Shown piece after piece: positions 1 through 11,690 of a DNA stretch of 64,000 nt (within the stretch, counting starts at the first letter, position 1; each line of letters opens with the position of its first letter). The notes beneath the pieces were generated by a model. It was not told the origin of the DNA and did no database searches. It was given only the letters and a program-made list of their open reading frames with translations. The stretch lies in assembly GCF_037975245.1 (NCBI RefSeq), contig NC_092577.1:4932001-4996000 (forward strand). Reading direction: 5' to 3'. A program made the position numbers and the translations under genes. The DNA comes from Apostichopus japonicus (lineage: Eukaryota; Echinodermata; Holothuroidea; Aspidochirotida; Stichopodidae).

Positions 1-1037
1 TAGCTATTGAGCATGGCAAGCAGGAGGTTCAATCAAACCCCAAAGTTCCTAAAATCCATTTATTTATCCCATTTCTGTTCCTCTCTTGACCTTATAAGCG
101 TGGTCACTCTCCGATTGTGTTACCTGTACTGCAGTACTATATTAAACATGGCAATGCTTGGCTGTATGTACTTACAATGTATTGTACAATGCTAACGGTG
201 TGTGTCTCCCTAGTCAAACTTCACTAGATGGACTCACCAATAGGACGATGAATAAAATCACAACCGTAGCACTCTCGTTCTACCGTGCCTAGAATGAACT
301 GGTAACTTTTTGTCACTGTGCGAGCTCCTCTGGTCAATGCCCTTCCTTCTTATTCTACCATCCAAAGTGCCAGCAACGTGCGTTTCTTCGTCACTCTATA
401 TCCAGAACCCACCCTCCGGTCGATACCCTCCCTTTATCATTCTACCACCCAAAGCGCTTACAGAAGTTCGTTTTGAGTTCAGACTATTCATTTGTGTCAA
501 GTTGGTTTTTTACTTGTTACAAAAACTGCAGACATTCTTATCGCCTGCCCTTGTAAAATTTCTGTCGAGCCAACCAGGCAACAGTCAGGCTTTACTTCTG
601 TGTAATGAACACATCGAGGAGGTCTGTTCTATCGTAAAGTACCAGCACATTTGGCTCACATGACATGAACGATGTTTGTGAGGGTGACCTTTGACCCTGC
701 ACTTTGTAAAGTACATTGTGTAATGAAATACATTGAGCATTTCAAGGGACTAGCGGTGACAATGTCTGTTCGTGCTCTTTTCTAAACTCAATTTCATGTC
801 ATTCTTAAAGTTTTATAATTCCAATTTAATTAATTTCTTTTGCTTTGATGAATTGTCCAAATTTAGCCTTAAAAGTGATCCGCATTTCACACGGTCACTT
901 AGTGTAATGTGAGTTAATGATAAACTTAAACAGAGACAGTCAAAGAGTTTAATATGTCGTACCAGAGTCAAAGTCAACAATAAGTGGAATCAGTCGATAA
1001 CTTCATAAATACCAGATCCAACACCCCTCACAGTCGG
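1..1037. other. intergenic, no gene recognised
   Basis: No frame resembles a known protein. A diverged internal duplication of roughly 86 bp is visible (about 341-375 against 427-460, both carrying a 'tctaccaNccaaag' core). A perfect DR1-type hexamer pair, TGACCTTTGACCC, lies at 685-697. Confidence 0.5.
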
Positions 1038-1220
1038 CAAAAGGTAATAAAATAACCAAGGCAGGAATCAAAGACTACTTATATTATTCAGTAACCTCAA
1101 AACTCTCTAATATTCAATTCTTAAGTTAACCACTGTTTGACTGAAAATCGAATATTAGAGAGTTTTGAGGTTACTGAAATTGTCTTTGATCCAACCTGCC
1201 TTTGTTATTCCTTTAACATG
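1038..1220. repeat. long foldback (inverted repeat) element
   Basis: Positions 1089-1115 and 1150-1176 are perfect reverse complements (27 of 27) around a 34-nt loop. Pairing resumes further out with small bulges: ATCAAAGAC, AGGCAGG and AATAA..AAAGG stretches occur on both arms, so the hairpin spans about 180 bp. The transcript would form a long near-perfect stem. It could be a foldback MITE or a hairpin-RNA source. No clear target-site duplication was found. Confidence 0.7.
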
Positions 1221-1417
1221 GGACTGTAAAGTCATGCTCAGAGTACAGTTTACGACTGTCACCCTTGCTGGTTCTGGAACCCCCCCCCACCCACACACTC
1301 CCAACGGTCATCATGGGGTTCCAATAGTACCACAACTGTACCCATCATAGTAACGATCAATCTCCACATTTAAGCTAATGACAAACAATAATCTTTATAT
1401 CAATGATGGGTCTATGT

Positions 1418-1784
1418 ATAGGCGTAGGAGCCCAATTTGATTTGGGGGGGCTGTAACGACTTGCCCGAAAAATAGAACCAAAATTTTTTCGCGCGTTCAA
1501 CATGCTAATGTGCATACAGGCATACTGTACATCGGTTATTACATCGCATGCCAATAACATACAATCATTTGCCGTGTTATAACCCTTCCATATTGGTTAG
1601 AATTATTGGGGAAGTCGTTACAATAATTATGATGATAATAATATCAGTAACACCATTGAAAAACATATTGCAAATTATTTTTCTTTCAGTAGGTGCCCGA
1701 AAAATTCTCATCATATTGCCCGAATTTTCACAACAAATTTTGTTGGGGGGGCTGCAGCACCCCAGCCCCCCCCTCCTACGCCTG
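1418..1784. mobile_element. MULE-like MITE (367 bp)
   Basis: The element starts ATAGGCGTAGGAG and ends CTCCTACGCCTG, forming short terminal inverted repeats followed inwards by G-rich/C-rich arms. It is flanked by an 11-bp direct repeat, TGGGTCTATGT (1407-1417 and 1785-1795). Duplications of 9-11 bp are typical of Mutator-like elements, so that superfamily is inferred. Inside, 'gcccgaaaaat' recurs. There is no transposase frame. Confidence 0.6.
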
Positions 1785-1795
1785 TGGGTCTATGT

Positions 1796-2079
1796 GTATA
1801 ACTTGCCTGTATCGGGGTCCCTCATCCTCACGCTCCTGATGGTCATTGGTTCTGATCTACCGGACCCGTCACCGTAGTAAGGGTAGCTGTCCTTCAAAGT
1901 GCCAACTTCCTCTTCACAATCTTTATCCTCCAACGCTGTGGTGGTTTCCATCTCACATGTAGAACGGGCTCTGTAAAAAAAAAATTATAATGATAAAAAA
2001 ATTAATCATAAATAAATAAACGAAAGAGTTCTTTGTTCACTCGATAGTTTCTCGATATCTTCGAGACCCTCCAAGATTA
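1796..2079. other. intergenic, nothing recognised
   Basis: AT-rich sequence with A/T runs near 1975-2020. No gene or repeat boundary was recognised. Confidence 0.4.
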
Positions 2080-2250
2080 ATGTATGTCGTCCAGTTACAG
2101 AGTTGTTGACAATTGACAATTCATAATCATGGACGTTTAATATGAATCTAAGAGACTGACTTCGGTCAGCTTGTGGCTTTGATTTAAGCCAATGAGGCTT
2201 CTTCACGAGTTCCTGCTTGCAGGAGGATCTAAAATACATACATACATACA
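2080..2250 (+). mobile_element. 5'-truncated SINE copy (TACA-tail family)
   Basis: Sequence from 'agattaatgtatgtcgtcc' to 'gcaggaggatctaaaatac' plus a (CATA)n tail matches the bodies of the SINEs at 41669 and 42131 in the same orientation. It lacks the tRNA-like head, as expected for 5' truncation, and carries small indels such as a duplicated 'gacaatt'. Confidence 0.75.
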
Positions 2251-2465
2251 TTACTGTAGATGGTTGGTACGGATAATATGGATGTTACACACTTATGTTC
2301 TGACCGACCATCTTCAGAGCTATCTGACCAAAACGAAGTTCACAAGAGGACAAGATGGAAGGACAGACTGTACAGTAAGTAATTGGAGATTAGCAATGGA
2401 AAGCGTAGAACTATAAGACAATGGACAGTGAGATGAAAGTAAACAAACTGAAAACTGAAGAAGAT

Positions 2466-2785
2466 TTAGAGAGCGTGGTGGCCAATTGGCTAAGGTGTCG
2501 GACTCGTGATCCAAGGATTGCTGGTTCCATTCCTGCCTAGTTCATTACGTTGTGTCCTTTGGCAAGATGCTTTATCTCACTTGCCTCTCTCCACCCAGGG
2601 GTTAAATGGGTACCTGTGAGGTAACTTGTCATTGGGCGCAGTATTTAACTGCTGCCGACTGGAGGGATTGTCTCTGGTACAGGTTATCATTGACCAGGGG
2701 TAATATAACGTCTGTAAAGTGCTTTGAGACCTATCGCTGGTATAAAGCGCTATATAAAAGGCGAATATTATTATTATTTTTAACA
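2466..2785 (+). mobile_element. tRNA-derived SINE with core domain and (ATT)n tail
   Basis: The head resembles a Pol III tRNA promoter: an A-box-like 'tggccaattggctaagg', then a B-box-like 'ggttccattcc' about 45 bases on. The body contains 'gttgtgtcctttggcaagatg', shared with the minus-strand SINE at 34130-34437. The 3' end reads 'aaagcgctatataaaaggcg' followed by (ATT)n, a tail type associated with CR1/L2-like LINEs. The shared core suggests an ancient metazoan SINE core family; which one was not determined. Confidence 0.8.
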
Positions 2786-3799
2786 CCCTCACTGTGTACA
2801 GTATAGTGTATGTTTTGGTAAAAGTCCAACCATAACAAACAATTCACCTGACACAATCTGATTCATCGGATATGCTCCAGTAAAACTGCAAATCTTCAAG
2901 GGAAGTTTTTTTTTCAAGTCATTTCCTTTTGTATATGCCAGTATTAACCTGAGGCATTTCTTAGAGTGTGCCAAACCAACTTGGCACATACCCAAAAACT
3001 TGTTTGAAACGATGACTAGGAATATAATCTCTCTTGGGGTGTACACGGTAAGTATTATTATACTTTCATGAAAACAGTACCGGCTCAACCAGAAGCATAG
3101 GGCTGAGGTGTAACCAGCAGGGCGGGAGCCCTCCCCAGTCAAATGTCTTGCCCACCTTCTTTCCCCTCAAATGACGTGGGTGGGCAAACCAAATATTGCA
3201 CGCCCCTGGGCCTCACATAGATAGTGCAAAGCGTTCTGGTTTGACAGGTCAATAAATTGAATATGCCCTTATCCCCTCTAAGATGAAAGTTCTGGCTACA
3301 CTCTTGACTTCCTCTACAATATATATCCACTTCATACATTTGGTTGGACTATCCCTTCAACAATTTAGCGGATGGAACTCAGGAATAAACTGTTAAATTT
3401 TGGGTAAAGAGAAAATCATAACAGAACCTTTACCATGGTTTCGAGTAATTGGGAATGGGGCATTTTGCAAAAGTACCTAAAATGACCGCACTGGACGCAC
3501 ATGAAACTTGCCTCTCCCACCCCCACTTGGACTCTTCCCCCCTCCCCTCACACCCCTAGATGAAAATTCTGCTTACGCCACTGGCAGAGCACAACTGTAC
3601 TTTCTCCAAGAACTGCAGCTCCCTGCCAAAACTTCACCTCACCTATGTTAACACTAACTTTACCACCATTTTCTTTGATCAATATACGGAGCTCCCCTTG
3701 GGATGCAATGTGACCTACATAACATACTCTGTGTGGTTCACTTTATCACACCTACCCTGTAACTGAGTAAAGTGACTGCTATCGCCAGTGAGCTATAAC
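2786..3799. other. intergenic; one hAT-like terminus
   Basis: No gene recognised. The stretch ending GCTTACGCCACTG at 3583 is the reverse complement of a CAGTGGCGTAAGC terminus typical of small hAT elements, but no matching left end or target duplication was found. Confidence 0.4.
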
Positions 3800-4010
3800 A
3801 AAGTCTGTAAGCTTATCTTTTATGAGCCCTGGCATAAATCTGAAGGCAAAGAGTTGAATCGCATTTCAAACAGGATGACCATTTGTGATCAACAATATTG
3901 GCCTATTGTTAGACAAGGCTATAGTTACTGTAAGCTTATCTTTTCTGAGCCCTGGCAGAAATCTGAAGGCAGAGTTGTATCGCATTTCAAACAAATATGT
4001 ATTATATCTA
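3800..4010. repeat. 124-bp tandem duplication
   Basis: The block beginning 'tgtaagcttatctttt' at 3805 recurs at 3929, followed in both copies by 'gagccctggca.aaatctgaaggca' and '.tcgcatttcaaaca'. The copies differ by several substitutions and small indels. Confidence 0.75.
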
Positions 4011-4223
4011 TATATATCATACATAACACAATCACTTGGAAAGAGAAATGTACTAATTCAATCACAAACTGACGAATGGAACAAATAATCAATATCTACA
4101 GAAAATGATTAAATGCAAAATCATGTTTATTCATGATACTGACCATGGCGACAATAGCTGGTAGAGAATGATGATTTCAAGCATAAGTTATAAATAACCA
4201 GCTATATGTAAATGAATGAATAG

Positions 4224-4680
4224 ATGACTTATAGTCAGAGACTAATGAAATGTTTTGTGTGGAGTGTATTCCTGTATGGCTCAGAAACCTGGACACTAAG
4301 GAAAGAGGACAGAAAAAGGTGTACGCATTGGAGATGTGGCTACGGAGAAAGTCCAGATGAGAACATAAAGTGGTCAGACAGGGTCACAAATGAGGAAGTT
4401 CTACAGAGGGTTGGTGAGGTCCGCAGGCTGGGAGAAACTATTAAGCTGAGAAAGAAAAAGTGGATTGGGCACATCTTGAGACATGACGGACTACTGAAAG
4501 ATGTGCTTGAAGGTAGAATGAACGGGAAGCGACCAAGAGGGAGAAAGAGAATAATGTTGATGGATGATATCAGAGATGGCAGAAATTATTTCACTATGAA
4601 GAGGAATGCAGAAGAGTGGTTATTATGATTTTGTGTTTGGTGAGGGACCTGCCTTAAGGCAGATCACCATTAGAGAGAGA
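4224..4680 (+). mobile_element. non-LTR retrotransposon relic (RT C-terminus)
   Basis: The 134-residue frame 4224-4628 has the C-terminal signature of LINE endonuclease-reverse transcriptases: YGSETWTLRKED near residue 18, IKWSDRVTNEEVLQRVGE in the middle, KKWIGHILRHDGLLKDVLEGRM then GKRPRGRKR towards the end. Between RKEDRKR and IKWSDR the family-like reading (ALEMWLRR) lies in another frame, so the copy carries compensating frameshifts and is dead. A short 3' tail containing 'acctgccttaaggcaga' follows the stop. The catalytic part of the RT is missing, so this is a 5'-truncated insertion. Clade not assigned. Confidence 0.85.
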
Positions 4681-5370
4681 GTCCAGTCAGGACATAAAAA
4701 TTGATTAAGATTTGTTGTAGACAATTTACCAAAACATTGCTTTATCGCAGTACAGGGTGTCATTGCCATATAGACCAATTTTAATTTTTGAGCATATAAT
4801 GTCCCTTTAAAACATCTGAGGCTCATTAAGAAAAGGGCCTGGAGTTACTTACTGTATGTCTAACACACATACCTTCCTCTGATGCAATACAAGAGCAAAA
4901 TACTTGACCAATAGGAAAACAAAAGTGTTTTACTTTCATGGCCTCAAAAACATCATATATTCAAAACATCACAAAATTTGTTACGGACAAATGGAGTTGA
5001 ATATTATCCAAGGGTGTTCTGTTAATTATGAGAACACAAGAGAACACGTTTAGATTCAGTTTCATAAAATATAATTTATTTATTATAAAACAATGGGTTA
5101 ATATTATTGTTCAGCCCTACACCGAGGAGCCAATACTATTGTCTAATTAATAACCTTAAAGGAGCATTCCATAGATTAACCAACATTAATGCTGAACCTC
5201 ATATCTAGTCTGAAATTCGGCCTAAAGTCATCCAGTGCTTTACAATCATGTTTATTCATGAAACCCTTCCCCCCCCCCCCCACGGGATGACAATCAAACA
5301 AAGAGAATGGTTGAGATGAATTTTAACTAATATTTTATCTGACAGATGGCCAGTGTGGTTGGGATTATAA
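4681..5370. other. intergenic, nothing recognised
   Basis: AT-rich sequence with a C run at 5270-5281. No gene seen. The last eight bases (5363-5370) are the left target duplication of the next element. Confidence 0.4.
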
Positions 5371-5797
5371 TAGTGTTTGCAAGGGGTACCCGGGTACCAG
5401 CACGACGCGATACTACCCGGTTCCTAATTTATTACCTGAATCCTACGCAAAGTGTGATTTGTGTTTTTTTGCAAACCGACGGTTAGGCAGATTTCTCATT
5501 GACTTAGTGTGGTGTTAGGCTGCCATGTGGTCGAAGATAACAGCAATAATGAAGGTACCCGCCCGACGCGATACTACCTGGCTCCTAATTTATTACCCGA
5601 ATCCTATGCAAAGTGTGTTTTTTTTTGGCAAACATTGTCAGTAGAGAACATAATTCATTTATTATAGCATCCAATATGTAATTTCTTGAAAATCGTGATA
5701 CACGAGGGTAAACGATTTTTTTCCAGGTACCCGGATACCTGACGGGTAACGGCTCTCGGGTACCCGGTTCCCGATTTTTGGACCAGTGTAAACACTA
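5371..5797. mobile_element. non-autonomous hAT element, family C copy 1 (427 bp)
   Basis: It starts TAGTGTTTGCA and ends TGTAAACACTA, and is flanked by a perfect 8-bp duplication GATTATAA (5363-5370, 5798-5805), the hallmark of hAT insertion. Inside, 'gacgcgatactacc', 'cctaatttattac' and 'gtggtcgaagataacagcaa' blocks recur. A related copy lies at 51302-51897. There is no transposase. Confidence 0.9.
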
Positions 5798-5805
5798 GAT
5801 TATAA

Positions 5806-7854
5806 ATACATTCCACATTATTTACATGGTCTGTTACAGTATAAATTTATTAGAGCCCAATATCCTAAATTTATTAAAATAAATTGGCAAGATTTGAAAT
5901 AATTTACTTGCTATCCATCCCATCTTAATAACTAACCGGGGCCAAACCTGATTAACAGAATTGACACATAATGTGTTAGGTTTGACTATCGTCACTAAAA
6001 TGGCGAAAGACCCCAAAATTCCCCCTCCCTCTCTCCACCTGCCCCCCCACCCTGTCCTATAATTATGAGAAAAAGAAAGGGAAAAAATCATGTTCAACAT
6101 TTTTGCAACGTTGATGAAATTTATTTACCTTCCCAGGGATATTTATGAGTAAGATACATTAACAATTTGGTAATTTATTCATTTAGGGTTTTGAAAGTCA
6201 TCTAGCAAATGCCACAGGTGTGGAGATCTGAAGGTTAATTATTCATTAATATCAATGTCAACATGCTTGCAATTTTATTAAATGTTAGCCAGAGCAACCG
6301 AGACCATCTTTCAGTATCCACTCTGTTAAATTTTAACCAAAATTTAACGTTACGACGTGTTTGCTCTCGGTGAGTAATTTTAACAGAACCTACACGGTAG
6401 ATAAATACTGAGATTAATTTTAAAAGCTAAATAACCCAAATACTGTAGACCCTGAGTTTTTTCTTTTTCACCAAATGAAAGCAAAGTAACAGGCAAATAA
6501 TGTAATGATTCTTGATGGTTCACAGCCCTCAAAATTCAGGCGAGTTATTACATGTATACAAATGATGTTATGAAAACTCCCTGAGTATGTAAAGCATTGC
6601 ATATGGAGCAGCTGTACATAATAGCGCATAAACTTACACCTGAGAGAATCAAAAGTTCAGATTAATAATCAACATCTTCATAAAGTAAAATATTTAAAAG
6701 GAAACTTGAACAATCCATGTTTTGAAGACATGAACATCACTTATTTTTAATTTATTATCATAATTTTGTGGGTCATTTTTTTTCCGGTACATTTTTGATT
6801 TATTTCCTTTTTTTATTAGTGTAACAACTTCTAGGGCATTACTACAGCAGATATATATAAAACAGTTAACAGGGCAAACAGTTAAGTCATAATGACAGAG
6901 TCACGGAGCTTCCAAATTTGGGTCAGATGTTTGATTAGTTACTGTAAGTGGAAATTTCATCAGCAACTTGTGGTTGATGAGAGCGATTACTGTGATCAAA
7001 TTTTTAATCGACAAACCCTTATTAACGAGTAATCAACCTTTTCGTAAAAATTGAAAATATTTTCTGCAATTTAGCATGCATCCAACCACACCTTTCTCAT
7101 TCATATTTTAAACTCGACCAATCCAATCATCTCTACAACGTACAGTACTGTACGACTACATTGCATACAGTATATTATAGTATAACGTACATTCGTACAG
7201 TATTAGTATTACTAATGACAGCTGGTGTATTATTGGTCCGTAGTGAATGAAATGAATCAATCATGGCAAATACAAGGCGCATAAATACAACAAATGATAG
7301 ACTGGACCTACACTGTAGTTGTAAGGCATTAGGCCGTCGATATGATCCGAAAATTTCGCTTACTAGGTTCTAAGCTACAGTATTTAACATTATCATGTTG
7401 TTCAATTTGACCAATTTTACATTTTTGGTATTTCTAGGATATATGCAGATTGAATACTGTACCCTCTGTCTCACCACTGAATATGCATAGCAATTTAAAA
7501 AGTGTTAGTTAGAGTTCTATTTTTCTTTGCAACTGTTATCATTTTAAAATGAGAAATTTCACATGAATAACACAGAATTGTCCCAAGTGCAAATCATTCA
7601 CAATCATGTAGCTAGGGACAACCCACAAAACAACTGTACATAACCAGAATGCAAAATGCATTGAGGTTTCGATGACTTTAATGCACTAGACTTCTGCTTG
7701 TTAGTATAACCAGAACTAGCTGTTGCAATAACACTATGACATGCTAACACCCTACTGTACGTGGTTATACACACCTCCATCAAAAGCAATAGGGTTCTTG
7801 TACTCAATGTTATGAATCCACACACCAAGTATTACAAACCAAACCAAATCTCTT
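5806..7854. other. intergenic, nothing recognised
   Basis: AT-rich sequence without a plausible exon. The 7-mer TACTGTA or its complement occurs at least six times between 7140 and 7760, far more than expected by chance. Confidence 0.4.
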
Positions 7855-8082
7855 AATAACTTCGCACATTAGGGTTGCAGAGGAGTCCACTTATGGACAA
7901 GTTAGATTGGAATATGCCCACGAAACTTCAAAGAATCAACTTGAAAGAAGCTAATACAGGTCACTGGAGGTCAACCTGAGGTCAAAGGTCACCCAAATGC
8001 AGTTCGACCAATGTATTACAATAGCGTAACTCTCAACCCTGTCTGTGGTAGTTTCACAAGTTATCGGGAAAAAACACATTTT
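7855..8082. repeat. left flank of complex satellite
   Basis: Starts 'acttcgcacattag' and resembles the right-flank block at 10011-10200 ('acttcgcacacgaag'). Both carry 'ggaggtcaac.tgaggtcaaaggtcacc', which includes a perfect DR1 hexamer pair, AGGTCAAAGGTCA (7979-7991 and 10145-10157), and then 'ttacaatagcgtaactc'. The satellite is thus embedded in a longer repeat unit. Confidence 0.7.
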
Positions 8083-9660
8083 GACCCATAAATGACCTTT
8101 GGTGACCTTGGATCGCATCACGGTTATTTTGTAAAATGTGTCCCTACTTCATTCACAACTTGTCCTAATATACCAGCCATGTCAGACTTCGTGACTAGAA
8201 GTTGTTGCAAAAATTAGCATAAGTTGGGAGTTTTTGGCACATAATCAACCTTGAATGACCTTGGATGACCTAATGGTTTTTATCAAAAATGTTCCTCTTG
8301 ATGATGTGCACTCTGTCCTAAAATCCCAACCTTGATGGACATTTGGTTCTCACCTTATTGCAAAAATACTAGTTTTTGACCCCTAATTGACCTTTGTTGA
8401 CCTTGGACCATATTACCATTAGGTTTTGAAATGATCCCTTACCCCATTCACAACTAGTCCCAAAATATCAACCATGTCGGACCCGTCAATGGTAGTTTCA
8501 AAAGTTATTGAGAAAAAAACACATTTTGACCCATAAATGACCTTTGGTGACCTTGGATCACATCACGGTTATCTTTGAAAATGCGTCCCTACTCCATTCA
8601 CAACTTGTCCTAATATACCAGCCATGTCAGACTTCGTGACTAGAAGTTGTTGCAAAAATTAGCATAAGTTGGGAGTTTTTTGCACATACTCAACCTTGAA
8701 TGACCTTGAATGACCTAATGGTTTTTATCAAATATGTTCCTCTTGATGATGTGCACTCTGTCCTAAAATCCCAACCTTGAGGGACATTTGGTTCTCATGT
8801 TATTGCAAAAATACTAGTTTTTGACCCCTAATTGACCTTTGTTGACCTTGGACCATATTACCATTAGGTTTTGAAATGATCCCTTACCCCATTCACAACT
8901 AGTCCCAAAATATCAACCATGTCGGACCCGTCAATGGTAGTTTCACAAGTTATTGAGAAAAAAAAACACATTTTGACCCATAAATGACCTTTGGTGACCT
9001 TGGATCACATCACGGTTACCTTTGAAAATGTGTCCCTACTCCATTCACAACTTGTCCTAATTTACCAGCCATGTCAGACTACGTGACTAGAAGTTGTTGC
9101 AAAAATTAGCATAAGTTGGGAGTTTTTTGCACATACTCAACCTTGAATGACCTTGAATGACCTAATGGCTTTTATCAAAAATTTCCCCTTGATGATGTGC
9201 ACTCTGTCCTAAAATCCCAACCTTGAGGGACATTTAGTTCTCACCTTATTGCAAAAATACTAGTTTTTGACCCCTAATTGACCTTTGTTGACCTTGGATC
9301 ATATTACCATTATGTTTTGAAATGATCCCTTACCCCATTCACAGCTAGTCCCAAAATATCAACCATGTCGGACCCTGTCAGTGGTAGTTTCACAAGTTAT
9401 TGAGGAAAAAAAACACATTTTGACCCATAAATGACCTTTGGTGACCTTGGATCACATCACGGTTATCTTTGAAAATGTGTCCCTACTCCATTCACAACTT
9501 GTCCTAATTTACCAGCCATGTCAGACTTCGTGACTAGAAGTTGTTGCAAAAATTAGCATAAGTTGGGAGTTTTTGGCACATAATCAACCTTGAATGACCT
9601 TGGATGACCTGATGGTTTTTATTAAAAATGTTTCTCTTGATGAGGTGCACTCTGTCCTAA
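8083..9660. repeat. ~446-bp satellite array, about 3.5 units, rich in DR4 motifs
   Basis: Units begin at 8083, 8528, 8975 and 9422 (periods 445, 447, 447), each opening 'gacccataaatgacc'; the fourth is truncated near 9660. Every full unit carries three direct repeats of TGACCT with a 4-base spacer: in the first, TGACCTTTGGTGACCT (8093-8108), TGACCTTGGATGACCT (8257-8272) and TGACCTTTGTTGACCT (8388-8403). On the other strand these are AGGTCA-N4-AGGTCA, the DR4 geometry bound by thyroid-hormone- or LXR-type receptor/RXR dimers. No protein is encoded. A regulatory role is inference only; the motifs may just descend from a 10-bp ancestral repeat. Confidence 0.9.
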
Positions 9661-10450
9661 AATTTGTTTGGCCTACAATGTACACACATAATGTTATTGC
9701 TGGAAATGTATCAAAACCAACCTTTGGCCCCTCATAACTTGAGAACTGGGTGTCCGATTGAAGCGGGAGTTGGTTTCCTATATTCAGCACAAAAAGCTCT
9801 ATCCTATGTCAACAATTTTTAAACTTATCTTTGTTCTGTTTTGTTTTGCCCCGTATCTCCTAAAATGAGCATATTTTTTAAGATTTGACCTTTGACCTTT
9901 TGACCTCGCAGTCAGATGTAGTTTGACACGCTGATTCCAAAAAGCAACATGACAAGTCTGTGCGACCATCCTAACTGTACTTATTAAAAAACAAAAACAT
10001 TGACCTCTGATAACTTCGCACACGAAGGTCGCACAGGGGTCAACTATGGACCATTTTGATCGGAAGGTACCTTTGAGATCCGATTATGGCCACGAAAATT
10101 CAAATAACCCAAAAAATTGATAAAGGTCACCGGAGGTCAACTTGAGGTCAAAGGTCACCTAGATGCGGGTCGACTCCCTGATTACAATAGCGTAACTCCC
10201 AACCTTCACGGACATTTGGTTCTCAAGTTATTGCAAAAATACTAGTTTTTGACCCCTGATTGACCTTTGTTGACCTTGGATCACATGACCGTTAGTTTTG
10301 AAATGATCCCTTACCCCATTCACAACTGGTCCCAAAATATCAACCATGTCGGATCCTGTCAATGGGAGTTATTGCTTGTTTTAATATTTTGGTTTTTGGC
10401 CTCTAACTGACCTTTGGTGACCTTCACAGGCAACACAAAAAATAGGGCAC
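9661..10450. repeat. right flank of complex satellite
   Basis: TGACCT hexamers occur at 9886-9891, 9893-9898 and 9901-9906 (spacers 1 and 2). The block 10011-10200 repeats the left flank. Parts of the satellite unit return at 10200-10380, and further DR4 pairs lie at 10261-10276 and 10408-10423. Confidence 0.7.
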
Positions 10451-10537
10451 ATCTACTCAATGTGGTACTCTTATACACCAAATATTAGATTGGTCCAAGC
10501 TTCCCTACTTGAGATACCGTGTTTACAAGCCAGGCGT

Positions 10538-10580
10538 CACACACACACACACACACACATACATACATACACACATACAC
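10538..10580. repeat. (AC)n / (CATA)n microsatellite
   Basis: A run of AC dinucleotides to about 10559 followed by CATA/CACA repeats, closing the large repeat region. Confidence 0.9.
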
Positions 10581-10997
10581 ACTCTCCGCCTGCATGAATG
10601 CATTGGTTACGATTTCATCGAAACCAAAAATGGGACCCCAAATTTATGAAATGTCCCAGGCTTCATTTGAAAATTTGTCAGCCTAACTACAGTAACTTGT
10701 TTTGATGCAAGGTTGATTTAGCTTTCCACACATCAGGCCTCAAAAAGGCTTCGAAATACCCTTCAGCACGGAATAACATGCCTTCATTAAATGCTAGTTT
10801 TTCAACAGCAAAAGTAAATTTATTCAACTAATTGATCTTTATTTATTGATGGTTTATTTTTTTTTTTTATTTGTGATCGAGTGGAAAACTTGACTTTTAA
10901 GTGATCAAAGCCAACATGCCAGAATTCTCATTATCTCCATCAAAATCATGCTATTGTGTATATTTGCATACTGTATTCATGTCAAACATATATCATT
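10581..10997. other. intergenic, nothing recognised
   Basis: AT-rich sequence with a T run at 10857-10868. No gene recognised. Confidence 0.4.
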
Positions 10998-11362
10998 TTA
11001 AAGGCATTGAAGACTCGCCCCAAACAGCGTGCCGCCATCTTTAAAAAGTTAACTTCTGTTGCTTGCAAGTGAAGTTTTTCTCTTGTCGCTACAAAATGCA
11101 GACAGTAATGAAACGTGATACCTTGTTATCTTTAGCTGGACCTAAGGTGTCCATCGCTGTATCGTTTGTACACTGTGCTGTGGGTATTGACCGCAGCTGT
11201 ATGTATTGACTGTACACTAGTGTCTAATTACGGACTGTAGCAAGCTGTGTGTGTACTTTCTGGGATCGATGGTTTCTAACATTTCTGTTACACCTCATTC
11301 AAAACTAGGTCAGATTACCGGCATTAGACATTTCTTTTTGCGCGAGTCTTCACACCCTTTAA
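10998..11362. mobile_element. TTAA-flanked MITE, copy 1 (365 bp)
   Basis: Bounded by TTAA on both sides (10998-11001, 11359-11362). The left terminus is AGGCATTGAAGACTCGC. The right terminus read in reverse is AGGGTGTGAAGACTCGC, matching at 14 of 17 positions. A closely similar copy in the same orientation lies at 40431-40794 with the same TTAA borders. TTAA target sites are typical of piggyBac-type transposition, so that superfamily is inferred. There is no transposase. Confidence 0.8.
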
Positions 11363-11394
11363 GTTACAAATAAACGATAGATTAAACATCAAAA

Positions 11395-11690
11395 TAACAG
11401 TATGAAAATGTTTCCCCCAAAAGGTAATGAGGGCAGTATATAAGAACAAAGCATGCACAGACTCTGGATGTGTGACCTGATTAATTCACTTTGGCTTCGG
11501 CTTTGAGTACAATGTTTCTGTATGCTGCCGTATTGAACGAATCTAACCGTGATAGTAACTACCGACTTTGCGATCCGTGTTACGGTCATTACCGACTTTG
11601 CAATCCGCGGTCCCCCTCACAATTTTGCACGGTCGGTGAGAGTGACTACATAGTTTTCCCTTTGGTGAAACCGAAAGGATAGTAAATTTT
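11395..11690. repeat. dispersed repeat D, copy 1
   Basis: The reverse complement of this block matches 31455-31745: shared landmarks include 'gcaaagtcggtaatgacc', the 'cagtctatg/agactctgg' region and the 'gagtgactacatagttttcc' end. Each copy contains an internal duplication around 'ccgactttgc.atccg'. Termini and class were not resolved. Confidence 0.7.

Noticed and set aside
7855-10450. CRISPR-like or integron-like array
   Set aside because: Whole-unit tandem satellite without repeat-spacer alternation, in a eukaryotic genome.
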